Assembly (NCBI RefSeq): GCF_004345855.1
Contig: NZ_SLXN01000013.1
Span: 1 to 64,000, forward strand
DNA from: Sphingomonas sp. BK235
GTDB lineage: Bacteria; Pseudomonadota; Alphaproteobacteria; Sphingomonadales; Sphingomonadaceae
Direction of reading: 5' to 3'
Length of the DNA: 64,000 nucleotides
Part shown: positions 1 through 9,184 of the stretch, in pieces
How the letters are laid out: each line of letters opens with the position of its first letter
Numbering within the stretch: position 1 is the stretch's first letter
Position numbers and translations under genes: made by a program
Notes under the pieces: generated by a model
The model's database searches: none
What the model saw: only the letters and a program-made list of their open reading frames with translations
What the model was told of the DNA's origin: nothing

Positions 1-151
1 CTCTCGACCTATGCTCGCCACCTCGCAATCGTCGGGTGGGGTGATCGAAAGTTCAGACGTGCGCTGGCAACGCGGACGTCCGCTTTCCTGCCAATGTCAG
101 ACGTTCAACGTACGTCCGAGTGGAAACGGGGGTGAATGGCCGCGAGCTGGA

Positions 152-493
152 TCAGCTGTCACCCCGACGCAGCGTCTTCTCGATGAGCCAGAAGTGAAGG
201 CGCTGAACCACGAGGAAAAGGAGGCCGGTGCCGATGAGCCCCGGCAGCACCATCCCCTCCTGGCCCGGCCGAGGCTGCAGGTTCATCGCCAGCGCAGCAT
301 TGATCGCCAGAACGCCGGTTGCCAGCGCAGGAATGAATGCGAGGGCTAACACCCGAGGAGCAGACCACGTCACGTCGCCGGTCAGCCACCATTGCATCGG
401 CAGTCGATCCTCACGGTGGAAGCGCCAATTCGCTCGGATCGCTAATCCGCAGAGTAGCAGACCAAAGAAAAGTGCGATGCCGAACATGACCAT
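152..493 (-). CDS. Small integral membrane protein, DUF1648-like
   Basis: Encodes 113 residues with hydrophobic segments at about residues 3-20, 48-66 and 83-100, so it should sit in the inner membrane. The stretch around residues 28-40 (RLPMQWWLTGDVTWSAP) resembles the 'LP..I..HW...G' core of DUF1648 membrane proteins; this is a motif-level match from memory. No function can be assigned. It is the first complete gene of the window and ends about 110 bases before the IS-end-like repeat. Nothing convincing is coded in bases 1-151. Confidence 0.55.
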   Translation of the reverse strand: MVMFGIALFFGLLLCGLAIRANWRFHREDRLPMQWWLTGDVTWSAPRVLALAFIPALATGVLAINAALAMNLQPRPGQEGMVLPGLIGTGLLFLVVQRLHFWLIEKTLRRGDS

Positions 494-601
494 ACGGCTA
501 GCCTCCGTTTCGAGGATAGCGGCTTTCGCAGCGCCTGCAATCAGGCGTTAGAGGTCGCCCGCCGCGTGACCGAGCCCGCTGCTGGCGCAGCGGGTCCAAA
601 G

Positions 602-740
602 GCGCAAGAGCCGCAGCGACACCGCCTCAGCGGGGGCAGCGCTGCGCTGCTTGGGGGGCTCCACGCTGCCCCCGCTGCCACGACGAGTGTCATTTCTATC
701 TGGCGGAGATTGTGTCTTTTCTAACTCGCGGCAACACCCC
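602..740 (+). repeat. IS-end-like 140-bp direct repeat, copy A
   Basis: This segment aligns with 31908-32047 in the same orientation, from GCGCAAGAGCCGC to GGCGGCAACACCCC-like ends, at roughly 80 percent identity by eye. Both contain a GC-rich dyad (CAGCGGGGG...CCCCCGCTG) followed by TGTCATTTCTAT and TGTNCTTTTCTAACT. Similarity stops at about 740, just before the inverted sequence AGATAGAAATGGCAC at 776-790. It looks like an insertion-sequence terminus with repeated transposase-binding motifs. An 80-codon reading frame on the minus strand here is judged spurious. Confidence 0.7.
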
Positions 741-773
741 GTGTAAGCGCTAAGTACAAATGGCACCAGCCCG

Positions 774-2273
774 CTAGATAGAAATGGCACTCAGCGGTGC
801 TATCGGCGGGTCGCCGGTGTCATAGCCGTTCTCGGCAACGAGGACGCGCATTGTATGACGGTGCTGGCGATGAGTGCTGCTGAGATCACCCGGTTCGACA
901 CGCTGATGCGGCTCGACCGCGGCGAGATCCGGGTCGCGGACGCGATGGAGCTGCTCGGCCTGGCGAGGCGGCAGGTGTACCGGTTGCTGGGCCGCCTTCG
1001 AGAGGACGGCGCGAGCGGCCTGGTGTCGCGCAAGCGAGGACGCCCGAGCAACCGACGCTACAGCGACGCCTTCCGCGCCGAAGTGGTCACGCTCGTGCGC
1101 GAGCACTACGCCGACTTCGGACCGACGCTGGCGCGCGAGTACCTTGCCGAGCGCCACGGCATCGGCCTGTCGTGCGAGACCCTGCGGCGCATCATGCTGG
1201 AGGCCGGGCTGTGGCAGGACCGTGCCGCCAAGCGCCCTCGCCCGTATCAGCCCCGGTACCGGCGCGACTGCCGCGGCGAGCTCGTCCAGGTCGACGGCTC
1301 CAAGCACTGGTGGTTCGAGGGCCGCGGTCCGCAATGCACGCTCCTGGTCTTCATCGACGATGCCACCAGCGAGCTTATGCACGTCGAGATGGTCGAGAGC
1401 GAGAGCACCTTCTCCTACATGCGCGCTACCCGGACCTACCTCGAGCGGCATGGCAAGCCGGTGGCCTTCTACACGGACAAGCACAGCGCCTTCCGCAACA
1501 ACACGGCCTCGGCGAAGGGCGACGGCATGACCCACCTCGGCCGTGCGTTGGACCGGCTCAACATCGAGCTGATCTGCGCGAACTCGCCGCAGGCGAAGGG
1601 ACGCGTCGAGCGGGTCAATGCGACGCTGCAGGACCGCCTGGTCAAGGCCATGCGGCTAAATCGCATATCCACCATCGACCAAGCCAACGCCTTCCTCCCC
1701 TCCTACATGGCGCAGCACAATCGTCGGTTCGCCAAGGCGCCGTTCGACCCGCGCGACCTTCACCGGCCGCTTGCCATCCATGAAGACCTGGAAGCGGAGC
1801 TGGTCTGGCGCGAGCAGCGCACCGTCACCGGTGCCCTCACCTTGCACTACAACAAGGCCATGTTCATCCTCGAGCCTTCCCCTGCGTCGCAGGCGCTCGC
1901 GCGCAAGAAGGTGGACGTGTGCGAGTACCCGGATGGCCGGCTCGAGATCCAGCACGAGGGCACGATCCTGCCCTATCGCATGTTCGACAAGATGCGCCGG
2001 GTGAACCAGGCTGCCGTGGTCGACAACAAGCATCTCGACGCGGCGCTGGCGCTCGCCCGCGTGATACAGCAAGCTCAGCCACACCATGCCAAGCGCAACA
2101 ACAACGAGCCGGCGCGCACCGCGCAGCCCGGCGGACCGTTCAAGGCGCCCTCCCCGGCTTCATCCGCCCAGAAGCTGGACCGTCGTACGCTCGGCAACGG
2201 CAGGCTCAAGTGTGGGCCGCGTCTCTCCAACGAGGACCTGGTTGCGCGGGGCCTTAGTGAGTACGCTCGCTAG
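774..2273 (+). mobile_element. ISNCY/IS1202-type insertion sequence, right end not found
   Basis: The element begins with TAGATAGAAATGGCAC, the near inverse complement of the TGTCATTTCTATCT motif 80 bases upstream, and carries one transposase gene. I searched 2274-2362 for an inverted copy of the end motif and saw none. The right boundary is therefore unknown, or the right end has been lost. Confidence 0.5.
855..2273 (+). CDS. ISNCY (IS1202 group) family transposase
   Basis: Encodes a 472-residue transposase. Residues about 10-60 form a helix-turn-helix (MELLGLARRQVYRLLGRLRE) for binding the element ends. An RNase H-fold integrase core follows with the catalytic triad visible as D147 (LVQVDGSKHWW), D208 (FYTDKHSAF) and E252 (GRVERVNATLQDRL). 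Length and layout match IS1202-type enzymes. The gene appears intact, so the protein could be active, although the right IS end is not recognisable. It lies at the left border of the metal, arsenic and catabolic cargo. Confidence 0.88.
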   Translation: MTVLAMSAAEITRFDTLMRLDRGEIRVADAMELLGLARRQVYRLLGRLREDGASGLVSRKRGRPSNRRYSDAFRAEVVTLVREHYADFGPTLAREYLAERHGIGLSCETLRRIMLEAGLWQDRAAKRPRPYQPRYRRDCRGELVQVDGSKHWWFEGRGPQCTLLVFIDDATSELMHVEMVESESTFSYMRATRTYLERHGKPVAFYTDKHSAFRNNTASAKGDGMTHLGRALDRLNIELICANSPQAKGRVERVNATLQDRLVKAMRLNRISTIDQANAFLPSYMAQHNRRFAKAPFDPRDLHRPLAIHEDLEAELVWREQRTVTGALTLHYNKAMFILEPSPASQALARKKVDVCEYPDGRLEIQHEGTILPYRMFDKMRRVNQAAVVDNKHLDAALALARVIQQAQPHHAKRNNNEPARTAQPGGPFKAPSPASSAQKLDRRTLGNGRLKCGPRLSNEDLVARGLSEYAR

Positions 2274-2362
2274 CGTCCGGAACCGCCCAAAGTCGGTCAA
2301 AGCGGGAGTGGTTCGACATCCCCGATAGCGGACGTTCAGCCAGTTGGTATAGGATCACTCCG

Positions 2363-2758
2363 ATGAGATGCGTTGTCATAGCTGCGGCGACAGTGCTGTG
2401 CGGTTTCGCGTCGCCGAGCGACGCAACCGCGCCGGGCATGGGTGACCAAAAGATTGATCCTGCTCGGCTCCCACTTGAAGCTTCGACAGGCTTCCTAAAC
2501 GGTTACTCCCTTCGCGTTCCGCGCAACGGTGATTTCCTGTGGAACGGTGCACCCGTTGGGCCGGCGATGCTCAAGACCTACCTGCGCCAATGGGCGGCTA
2601 TGCCCCGAAACGCGGGCCGCCTCTTCGTAGCGTTCGAGCCGGGTACTCTTCGGCCTCGTATGCAATGGGTCCGCAAGCAGGTCATCGACAGCGGTCTGTG
2701 CGAGCAGCGCCGATGTGCGGAGGTTGGTTGGGCAGTGAGAAGGCCGGTGGTGAACTGA
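2363..2758 (+). CDS. Exported ExbD/TolR-like hypothetical protein
   Basis: Encodes 131 residues with an N-terminal signal peptide (about 1-21, ending near ASPSDA). The body, NGDFLWNGAPVGPAMLKTYL...AGRLFVAFEPGTL, resembles the periplasmic domain of ExbD/TolR proteins, in which a short 'wNG.pv....L...l' strand-helix unit recurs. The usual N-terminal membrane anchor is replaced by a signal peptide, so it is probably a free periplasmic protein rather than a proton-channel subunit. It converges with czcA and has no obvious operon partner. Function unknown. Confidence 0.6.
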   Translation: MRCVVIAAATVLCGFASPSDATAPGMGDQKIDPARLPLEASTGFLNGYSLRVPRNGDFLWNGAPVGPAMLKTYLRQWAAMPRNAGRLFVAFEPGTLRPRMQWVRKQVIDSGLCEQRRCAEVGWAVRRPVVN

Positions 2759-2989
2759 CGGCTTTCGCCGCCTCGCGCCAAAAAGCGGACGGGCTGCTTC
2801 CCTGCCAGACCCGGACGCTCAGGCGGGCTAACTCGCTTCCCGCAAGCAGCCATTCGTTCAGCGCGAACATTCCCGTTTCCCCATCCTCAACGGCTAGTTT
2901 CGGGAAAGAGCAATCGGGAACAGCTTCTGGGAAAGCGGACGTCTCGGACGCCTTTCGGCGCGATCGGCAGTGCCGCCTTCCCGCTACGG

Positions 2990-3005
2990 GTTCCCAATTG
3001 GGAAC
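2990..3005. promoter_or_regulatory. 16-bp perfect palindrome downstream of czcA
   Basis: GTTCCCAATTGGGAAC is fully self-complementary. With no loop it suits a dimeric protein site better than an RNA terminator. Its half-site GGGAAC recurs at about 2919. Role unknown. Confidence 0.4.
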
Positions 3006-3025
3006 GGCTAGCCTGAGCTTTCCGT

Positions 3026-3050
3026 ACCCCTGCATCGTCGATGCAGGGGT
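3026..3050. terminator. 25-bp inverted repeat at the czcA 3' end
   Basis: Two 12-base arms, ACCCCTGCATCG and CGATGCAGGGGT, flank a single T, 15 bases past the czcA stop codon. As RNA it can form a GC-rich hairpin in either direction between two convergent genes. Neither side has a clear U-tract, so a protein-binding site is the alternative. Confidence 0.4.
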
Positions 3051-3065
3051 GATCGATCCTCGCAG

Positions 3066-6000
3066 TCACGCGCCATGAAGCGTCTCCTGTTTGTCGTGTG
3101 TCTCGGTTTGTTGCGACGCCGTGACCATCGAACCGAACCGCGCGTATAGCGTCGGCAGAACGAACAAGGTGAGCAGGGTCGCTGAGATAAGTCCGCCGAT
3201 CACCACGGTCGCGAGCGGCTTTTGAACCTCGGCCCCTGCGCCGTGCCCCAGCGCCATCGGCACGAAGCCAAGACTGGCGACGAGCGCAGTCATCGCAACG
3301 GGGCGAAGCCGGAGCAGAGCCCCCTCGCGGGCGGCACGCGCCCGGTCTATTCCCTCCCGCATAAGGTCGTGGATGGAGGACACCATCACCAGGCCGTTGA
3401 GCACCGCTACGCCGGACAGTGCGATGAACCCGACCGCGGCCGAGATGGAGAAAGGCAAACCGCGGAGCAGGAGCGCGAGGATACCGCCGACCAACGCCAG
3501 CGGCACGCCGGTGAAGACCAGAGCCGCGTCCCGCACCGATCCGAGCGCACTGTAAAGCAGCAGCATGATGACGGCGAAGCATATCGGCACCACGATCGTC
3601 AGGCGTGCCCGGGCGCTTGCGAGGTTCTCGAACTGGCCGCCCCAGGTCAGATAGGTGCCGGCCGGTAAGGCAACCTGCTGCGCTATCCTGGCCTGCGCCT
3701 CCTCGACGACCCCTGCAACGTCTCGCCCACGCACATTGGCCTGGACGACGACACGCCGCTTGCCGTTCTCCCGGCTGATCTGGTTCGGCCCATCGCCGAG
3801 CCCGATGTCCGCAACGCTGGCGAGCGGCACGAACGATCCGCTCGCCGTTGGCACCGGAATCTGCCCAAGGGTCTGCAAATCGGCGCGTGCCGTCTCGCTG
3901 AGACGGATCACGACCGGGAAGCGGGCGTCGCCCTCGAAGATCACGCCGGCCTGCTTGCCACCTACGGTTGCCGCAACGACGTCCTGGACATCGCCGGCAG
4001 AAACACCGACCCGCGCCATCGCGTCCCGGTTGGGACGAATGTCGAGAAGCGGCAGTCCTTCGGTCTGCTCCACCCGGACATCCGCTGCACCAGGCACCTT
4101 GCGCATCACGTCCGCGATCTGGATCGCGGTCGCGTTCATGCTGGCAAAGTCGTCGCCGAACACCTTGACCGCAATGTCGCCGCGCACGCCGGCGACGAGC
4201 TCATTGAAGCGCATCTGGATGGGCTGCGTAATCTCGTAGCCGTTCCCCGGGATGGTCGAGACCTTCTTCTCGATGCGCTCGACCAGCTCCTCCTTGGGGA
4301 GGCTCGGATTGGGCCATTCTTCGCGAGGTTTCAGCATAACGAACGTGTCTGTCGCGTTGGGCGGCATCGGATCGCTGGCGATCTCGGACGTGCCCGTCCG
4401 CGAGAAGGCGTATTGCACCTCCGGTTCGCGGCTGATCGTCTTCTCGACCGCGAACTGCATCCGCTGGCTCTGTTCGACCGACGTGCCGGGCGGGCGCCAA
4501 GCCTGGACCAGGATGTCGCCCTCGTCGAGCTGCGGCAGGAACTCCTGACCCAGCGTCGTGAAGGCAAGCGCCGCCAGCACGACGCCGGCAAGCGCGCCCC
4601 CTATCGTCAGGCTCGGACGCCGCATGGCAGCATTGAGCCCAGGCTCGTAGCGGCGCTTGAGCCAGACCACGATCCGGCTTTCTTTTTCCTCGACCTTGCC
4701 GGCGAGGGAGGCGGCGATAGCCGCCGGTACGAAGGTCAGGGACAGCACGAAGGCGAAGACGAGCGCGATGATGACGGTGAGCGCCATCGGCTCGAACATC
4801 TTGCCCTCCACGCCGCTGAAGGTGAGCAGCGGTGCGTAGACGAGGATGATGATCGCCTGCCCATAGACCGATGGCCGGATCATCTCGCGGGCGGACGCCG
4901 CCACGATGGCGAGGCGTTCCTTTAACGGTAGAATGCCCCCGATTTCGTGCTGGCGCGTGCCGAGGTGGCGCAGCGCGTTCTCGACGATGATGACAGCACC
5001 GTCGACGATAAGACCGAAATCGAGCGCGCCAAGGCTCATCAGATTGGCCGAGACACCGGCACGCAGCATCCCCGTGGCGGTGAGCAGCATCGTGATCGGG
5101 ATCACCATCGCGGCGATCAGCGCCGCCCGGAAATTGCCGAGCAGCACGAACAGCACTACGATGACCAGCACCGCGCCTTCGGCGAGGTTGCGGGCAACCG
5201 TCGCGATCGTGGAGTTCACGAGCTTGGTACGATCGAGGACCGGCTTGACCACGACATCGGTAGGCAGCGATCGGCCGATGGCCTGAAGCCGTTCACCGAC
5301 GTCGGTCGCGACGGTGCGGCTGTTCTCGCCGATACGCATCACGGCTGTGCCAACGACGACCTCGTGACCGTTCTCGGATGCCGAGCCGGTGCGGATGCCC
5401 TGCCCTGCCTTCACGGTCGCCACCTGATTGAGCACGATCGGCACGCCCTCGCGGCTCGCGACGACGGTGCGTGACAGCTCGTCCGCAGTGCGCACCCGCG
5501 CGTCCGAGCGGACGAACAGCCCTTCGCCGTTCCGATCGACCGTGCCTGCGCCAATGCTGGTGTTGCTGCGCTCGAGCGCGGTAGCGAGGTCCTGGACCGT
5601 CAGCCGCATCGATGCCAGGCGTTGGAGGTCGGGAATGACCAGATATTCGCGGTCGAAACCACCCAGCGAGTCCACGCCGGCGACACCTTCGGTCCCGCGG
5701 AGCTGCGGCGACACGATCCACTCTTGGACGGTGTGGAGGTAGGTCGCCTTGTCGCGTTCGCTGACGAGGTGTTCGCCTTCGGGGGTGATGTAACTGCCGT
5801 CGCGCTGGAGCCCGGGTTCGCCATCCCGATGCTTCACACGGTTGAGTTCCTGAAACTCGACGGTCCACATGAAGATGTCGCCGAGGCCGGTCGCGATCGG
5901 CCCCATTTCGGGCATGACGCCCTGCGGTAGTCGTTCCTCGGCCATCCGCATCCGTTCGGCGACCTGTTGGCGAGCGAAGTAGATGTCGGTCGCGTCGGTG

Positions 6001-6290
6001 AAGACGGCCGTGATCTGGGCAAAGCCGTTGCGGTTGAGCGACCGGGTATAGGCAAGACCCGGAATACCCTTGAGCGAAGTTTCGATCGTGAACGAGACCT
6101 GCCGCTCGATCTGGTCGGGCGACAGCGAGGGTGCGAGGACGTTTACCTGCACCTGGTTGTTGGTGATGTCCGGGACGGCATCGATGGGGAGGCGCTGGAG
6201 GGCAAAGATGCCCGCGAGCGCGGCGACAAGGGTCAGCAGCAGGACTAGCCAGCGCCGCTCGACCGAGAAGGTGACAAGGCGGGAGATCAT
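3066..6290 (-). CDS. czcA: Heavy-metal RND efflux pump, CzcA family
   Basis: Encodes about 1074 residues, the inner-membrane proton/cation antiporter of a tripartite efflux system. It starts MISRLVTFSVERRWLVLLL, the usual N-terminal helix; this ATG lies four bases after the czcB stop and fits the family better than an upstream in-frame ATG. The segment LDFGLIVDGAVIIVEN near residue 420 is the DFG...DGAV...VEN signature of pumps for divalent cations (Zn, Co, Cd, Ni). Copper/silver pumps lack this form. Two large periplasmic loops and about 12 membrane helices are apparent. It is the last gene of the operon led by the CDF transporter. Confidence 0.93.
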   Translation of the reverse strand: MISRLVTFSVERRWLVLLLTLVAALAGIFALQRLPIDAVPDITNNQVQVNVLAPSLSPDQIERQVSFTIETSLKGIPGLAYTRSLNRNGFAQITAVFTDATDIYFARQQVAERMRMAEERLPQGVMPEMGPIATGLGDIFMWTVEFQELNRVKHRDGEPGLQRDGSYITPEGEHLVSERDKATYLHTVQEWIVSPQLRGTEGVAGVDSLGGFDREYLVIPDLQRLASMRLTVQDLATALERSNTSIGAGTVDRNGEGLFVRSDARVRTADELSRTVVASREGVPIVLNQVATVKAGQGIRTGSASENGHEVVVGTAVMRIGENSRTVATDVGERLQAIGRSLPTDVVVKPVLDRTKLVNSTIATVARNLAEGAVLVIVVLFVLLGNFRAALIAAMVIPITMLLTATGMLRAGVSANLMSLGALDFGLIVDGAVIIVENALRHLGTRQHEIGGILPLKERLAIVAASAREMIRPSVYGQAIIILVYAPLLTFSGVEGKMFEPMALTVIIALVFAFVLSLTFVPAAIAASLAGKVEEKESRIVVWLKRRYEPGLNAAMRRPSLTIGGALAGVVLAALAFTTLGQEFLPQLDEGDILVQAWRPPGTSVEQSQRMQFAVEKTISREPEVQYAFSRTGTSEIASDPMPPNATDTFVMLKPREEWPNPSLPKEELVERIEKKVSTIPGNGYEITQPIQMRFNELVAGVRGDIAVKVFGDDFASMNATAIQIADVMRKVPGAADVRVEQTEGLPLLDIRPNRDAMARVGVSAGDVQDVVAATVGGKQAGVIFEGDARFPVVIRLSETARADLQTLGQIPVPTASGSFVPLASVADIGLGDGPNQISRENGKRRVVVQANVRGRDVAGVVEEAQARIAQQVALPAGTYLTWGGQFENLASARARLTIVVPICFAVIMLLLYSALGSVRDAALVFTGVPLALVGGILALLLRGLPFSISAAVGFIALSGVAVLNGLVMVSSIHDLMREGIDRARAAREGALLRLRPVAMTALVASLGFVPMALGHGAGAEVQKPLATVVIGGLISATLLTLFVLPTLYARFGSMVTASQQTETHDKQETLHGA

Positions 6291-6294
6291 GGGC

Positions 6295-7458
6295 TCAGTC
6301 CATGTCCATCCCGCCACCCTTGCCGAGTTCGGCTTTCAGGGTGAACGAGTTCGTGGTGGCGATCCGCTCCTGGCCATTGAGGCCGGAGCTGATGATGACC
6401 TGATCGCCGTTCCGGCGACCGGCCGTGACCGGGGTGGCGTGGAAGCCGGTCGGGGTGCGGACGAAGACGACGGTGCGGTTCTCGATGCTTTGCACCGCGG
6501 TGGATGGGACCGAGACGCTACGATCGCCGCTGGCAGGCAGCATGAAGCTCGCCGTCACAGGCTCGCCCACCCGCCAGGTATTCCCCGCGTTGTCGAGCGT
6601 GGCGATGACAGGCACGAGGCGCGTGCTGTCATCTAGCGCCGGGGACACGAACGACACCCGTCCTTCCTGTCTACGACCGGCTGCGGTCACCTCAACCCGC
6701 GTACCCGGCCGGATGCGGCCTGCATCCGCGGGCGAGACCGAAGCGGTGATCGTCACCCGCGAGAGGTTCGCGACCCGGTAGAGTTCGGCGTTCGCATCGA
6801 CGGTCTGGCCGAGAACGGCCGGACGCGCGATGACCTGACCTGAGATCGGCGAGCGCATGGCGATGCGGTTGAGGGCACCACCACCGCCCCCCGTGGCACC
6901 AAGCTGTTGCTGCGCGAGGCGCAGCGCGATCCCCGCCTCCGTCGCTGCGGTCCGCGCCGCCACCAGGTCCTGTTCGGGCGAAACGCGCTCGGCAAATAGC
7001 CGTTGCTCGCGCCGTAGGTTCGACTGCGCCAATGCGGCGCGGGCGCGAGCGGCCTCGACTTCCGCCTTCAGCGAAGCGGCCTCGCGGCTCTCGATCACCG
7101 CCAGCGGGTCACCCTGCCGAACAGGCTGGCCGAGGTTGCGCGTGAGCGCGACCAAGCGACCGCCGATGGTCGCGGAGACGACTTGAACGCCTTGTGGATC
7201 GCCCTGGACGAGCGCGGGCAACTCGATGGCGCCGGCGACCCCGCCCACGGTCGGGCGGGCGACCTCTATGCCGGCATCGGCGATCTGCCGAGCCGTGAGC
7301 GTCACCGCATCCTTGTCGGCCTTCTTCTCGGCCCCCTCGCCCTTCTCCATGCCCTCCATACCGGCCATGTCGTCGGTCTTCTTCTCGGCCCCGCCGCACG
7401 CAACGAGCGCGAGCGGAAGCAAAGCGGACAGCATGGTCCGCGCGTGATTGGTTTTCAT
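6295..7458 (-). CDS. czcB: RND efflux periplasmic adaptor, CzcB family
   Basis: Encodes a 387-residue membrane-fusion adaptor joining CzcA to the outer-membrane channel. The N-terminus ends in a lipobox (LALVACG, Cys at about 21), so it is probably a lipoprotein. A Met/Glu/Lys-rich stretch (DDMAGMEGMEKGEG) follows and could touch metal. A barrel-sandwich/lipoyl half, an alpha-hairpin (about 125-190), the second lipoyl half (RSPISGQVIARPAVLGQ) and beta-barrel domains come next. The start overlaps the czcC stop by four bases, indicating translational coupling. Confidence 0.92.
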   Translation of the reverse strand: MKTNHARTMLSALLPLALVACGGAEKKTDDMAGMEGMEKGEGAEKKADKDAVTLTARQIADAGIEVARPTVGGVAGAIELPALVQGDPQGVQVVSATIGGRLVALTRNLGQPVRQGDPLAVIESREAASLKAEVEAARARAALAQSNLRREQRLFAERVSPEQDLVAARTAATEAGIALRLAQQQLGATGGGGGALNRIAMRSPISGQVIARPAVLGQTVDANAELYRVANLSRVTITASVSPADAGRIRPGTRVEVTAAGRRQEGRVSFVSPALDDSTRLVPVIATLDNAGNTWRVGEPVTASFMLPASGDRSVSVPSTAVQSIENRTVVFVRTPTGFHATPVTAGRRNGDQVIISSGLNGQERIATTNSFTLKAELGKGGGMDMD

Positions 7459-8717
7459 CGTGCGTCCTTCGCATCGGTAGGCGCCGGGGCGGCGAGCCGT
7501 TCCAGCCGGGCTTGTGCGTCATGATAGGCGGCCAGCGCGTCGATCGCGGCCGTACGGGTGTCAGCGAGCGTGCGCTCAGCCTCCAGGAGATCCAACTGTC
7601 CGAACTTGCCCTCACGGTAGCCGATCCGTGCGATCCGGGCGGCTTCCTGCGCTGCGGCAAGCGTCGGTCCGGTCGCGTTGCGGGCTGTCGTCGCTGCATT
7701 CGCAACGTCGCCCTGTGCCGAAGCGATGGCCTGTTCCGCATCGAGCAGCGCGAGGCGGCGCTGCGCGTCCGCCTGAGTTCGTTGGGCAGAAGCCAGATCG
7801 ACGGCCGCGCGGCCATTGTTGAAGAGGGGCAGCGGCACTGACAGGCCAACCACGGCAGCCGTATCGTTGGTCATCGCAAGCCTGCGTGCGGACGCGCTGA
7901 TCGTCACGTCCGGAACCCGCTGGCTTCGGGCAAGGCGGACCTGCGCCGTCGCCGTGGTGAGATCGGCCTGAACCGCCGCGGCCGTCAGCGTGCCTTCACT
8001 GCGCACCGGCAACCGTGGCCCTGCGCCTTCGATACGGGCGAACCAGGCTGTATCCAGCGAGCTGGTGCCGCGCCCGATCAGCCGGGCAAGATTGCCGAGC
8101 GCCACTTGGGCGGATCGCTCCGCGCGCTCGGCCGCCCCTTCCGCATTCAGCCGAGCTACGTCAGCGCGCTGCTCTTCGAGCGGTGAGGCGCGGCCGGCTG
8201 CAACGCGGACCCGCGCTGCACGCAGTACCTCGTTTGCGATCCCGACCTGTTCGCGGGCGGTGACTACCCTGCGTTGCGACGCCGCTGCATCGTTATAGGC
8301 CTGCGTGACCCGCAACCGTAGATCGGCCTGAATGATCGCCGCTTCGATCGACGCGCGGTCGAGTTGCGCATTGGCGACCGCGACGCGCGCCGACCGCTTG
8401 CCGCCGAGTTCGAGTGGCAAGGATACGCCGACCGTCGTTTCGGCCGAGCGCAGTCCCTTGTAGATACCGGTGCCGGCGACGTTCTCGCTCATCGTGTCGA
8501 GCGACGGATTAGGCCGCAATCCGGCGATCGAGCGTTGCGCTTGCGCCGCCTGAATGCCCGATCGAGAGACCTCGACCGCCGGCGATATCGCGCCGGCCGC
8601 GGTAAGTGCTTCATCAAGGGTCAGCGGCGGTGCCGACACCTCCGTGTCCTGTGCCTGTGCCGAGTTGCTCGACGCACAGGCTGTCGCGACCAGCACGGCC
8701 GCTATCATGCGCTTCAT
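7455..8717 (-). CDS. czcC: TolC-family outer-membrane efflux channel, CzcC
   Basis: Encodes 420 residues with a signal peptide (about 1-22, ...NSAQAQ). Two repeated outer-membrane-efflux-protein halves follow, with long helices such as PAVEVSRSGIQAAQAQR and TARNATGPTLAAAQEAARIA. It forms the trimeric exit duct for the CzcBA pump. It precedes czcB in the usual CBA order and shares four bases with it. Confidence 0.92.
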   Translation of the reverse strand: MKRMIAAVLVATACASSNSAQAQDTEVSAPPLTLDEALTAAGAISPAVEVSRSGIQAAQAQRSIAGLRPNPSLDTMSENVAGTGIYKGLRSAETTVGVSLPLELGGKRSARVAVANAQLDRASIEAAIIQADLRLRVTQAYNDAAASQRRVVTAREQVGIANEVLRAARVRVAAGRASPLEEQRADVARLNAEGAAERAERSAQVALGNLARLIGRGTSSLDTAWFARIEGAGPRLPVRSEGTLTAAAVQADLTTATAQVRLARSQRVPDVTISASARRLAMTNDTAAVVGLSVPLPLFNNGRAAVDLASAQRTQADAQRRLALLDAEQAIASAQGDVANAATTARNATGPTLAAAQEAARIARIGYREGKFGQLDLLEAERTLADTRTAAIDALAAYHDAQARLERLAAPAPTDAKDAR

Positions 8718-8771
8718 TGTAGATGCTCCTGACGAACCAGTCTCAGGCGCCGGAAGGCGCCCAGTGCGTCG

Positions 8772-9104
8772 TCAGGCCTGTGGAGGTCGAAGCGCCGGGT
8801 CGCTCTGATGCGCAAGCCAGAGCGGAGCCTTGTGGCTCGCAAATTCGGCCCAGTTGTCGATCAGAGCGACGTCGACACTATGCTCAGCCGGTGCGGCGAC
8901 ATGGTGGCCGTGACAGACGGTGTGATGATGAGGATAGCCCTTGTCCGCATCGGCGGGCACCTCGTCGCAGTCGCCAGCCATGTGCATGATCGTATTGACC
9001 TGAGAGGTCTCGACGCACCCGACGCTTTCCGTAGCCTGCGCCATGCCCGCCCAGCCGGTCAGGACCAGCATCAGACAGGCGAGAAAGGGCAGCAGCTTGC
9101 GCAT
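8772..9104 (-). CDS. Exported His-rich small protein of the czc operon
   Basis: Encodes 110 residues from an ATG with AAGGAG seven bases upstream; this site favours MRKLLPFLACLML over an ATG six codons earlier. A signal peptide ends near GMAQA. The mature part contains YPHHHTVCHGHHVAAPAEH and two further Cys residues, a plausible cation-binding cluster. It lies between the CDF gene and czcC in the same direction, so a role in periplasmic metal buffering or sensing is likely. I do not recognise the family. Confidence 0.7.
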   Translation of the reverse strand: MRKLLPFLACLMLVLTGWAGMAQATESVGCVETSQVNTIMHMAGDCDEVPADADKGYPHHHTVCHGHHVAAPAEHSVDVALIDNWAEFASHKAPLWLAHQSDPALRPPQA

Positions 9105-9184
9105 GAGCTTGCTCCTTATCATTCCATGAGCACTGCGTAACCCGCGATCATCGGACGCTACCGAGCTAGCGTTGCTTTCGACCT

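Larger units (their letters stand above)
2759..3065. other. Non-coding convergent intergenic region
   Basis: About 300 bases between the ends of the ExbD-like gene and czcA. No credible gene was found. Its only structure is repeated GGGAAC/GTTCCC half-sites at about 2895-2925 and the two perfect palindromes listed separately. Confidence 0.6.

Noticed and set aside
548-790. An 80-codon minus-strand reading frame in the left repeat
   Set aside because: It spans an IS-end-like repeat, and its Ala/Arg-rich sequence follows the GC-rich dyad. The matching frame in copy B is not conserved in length.
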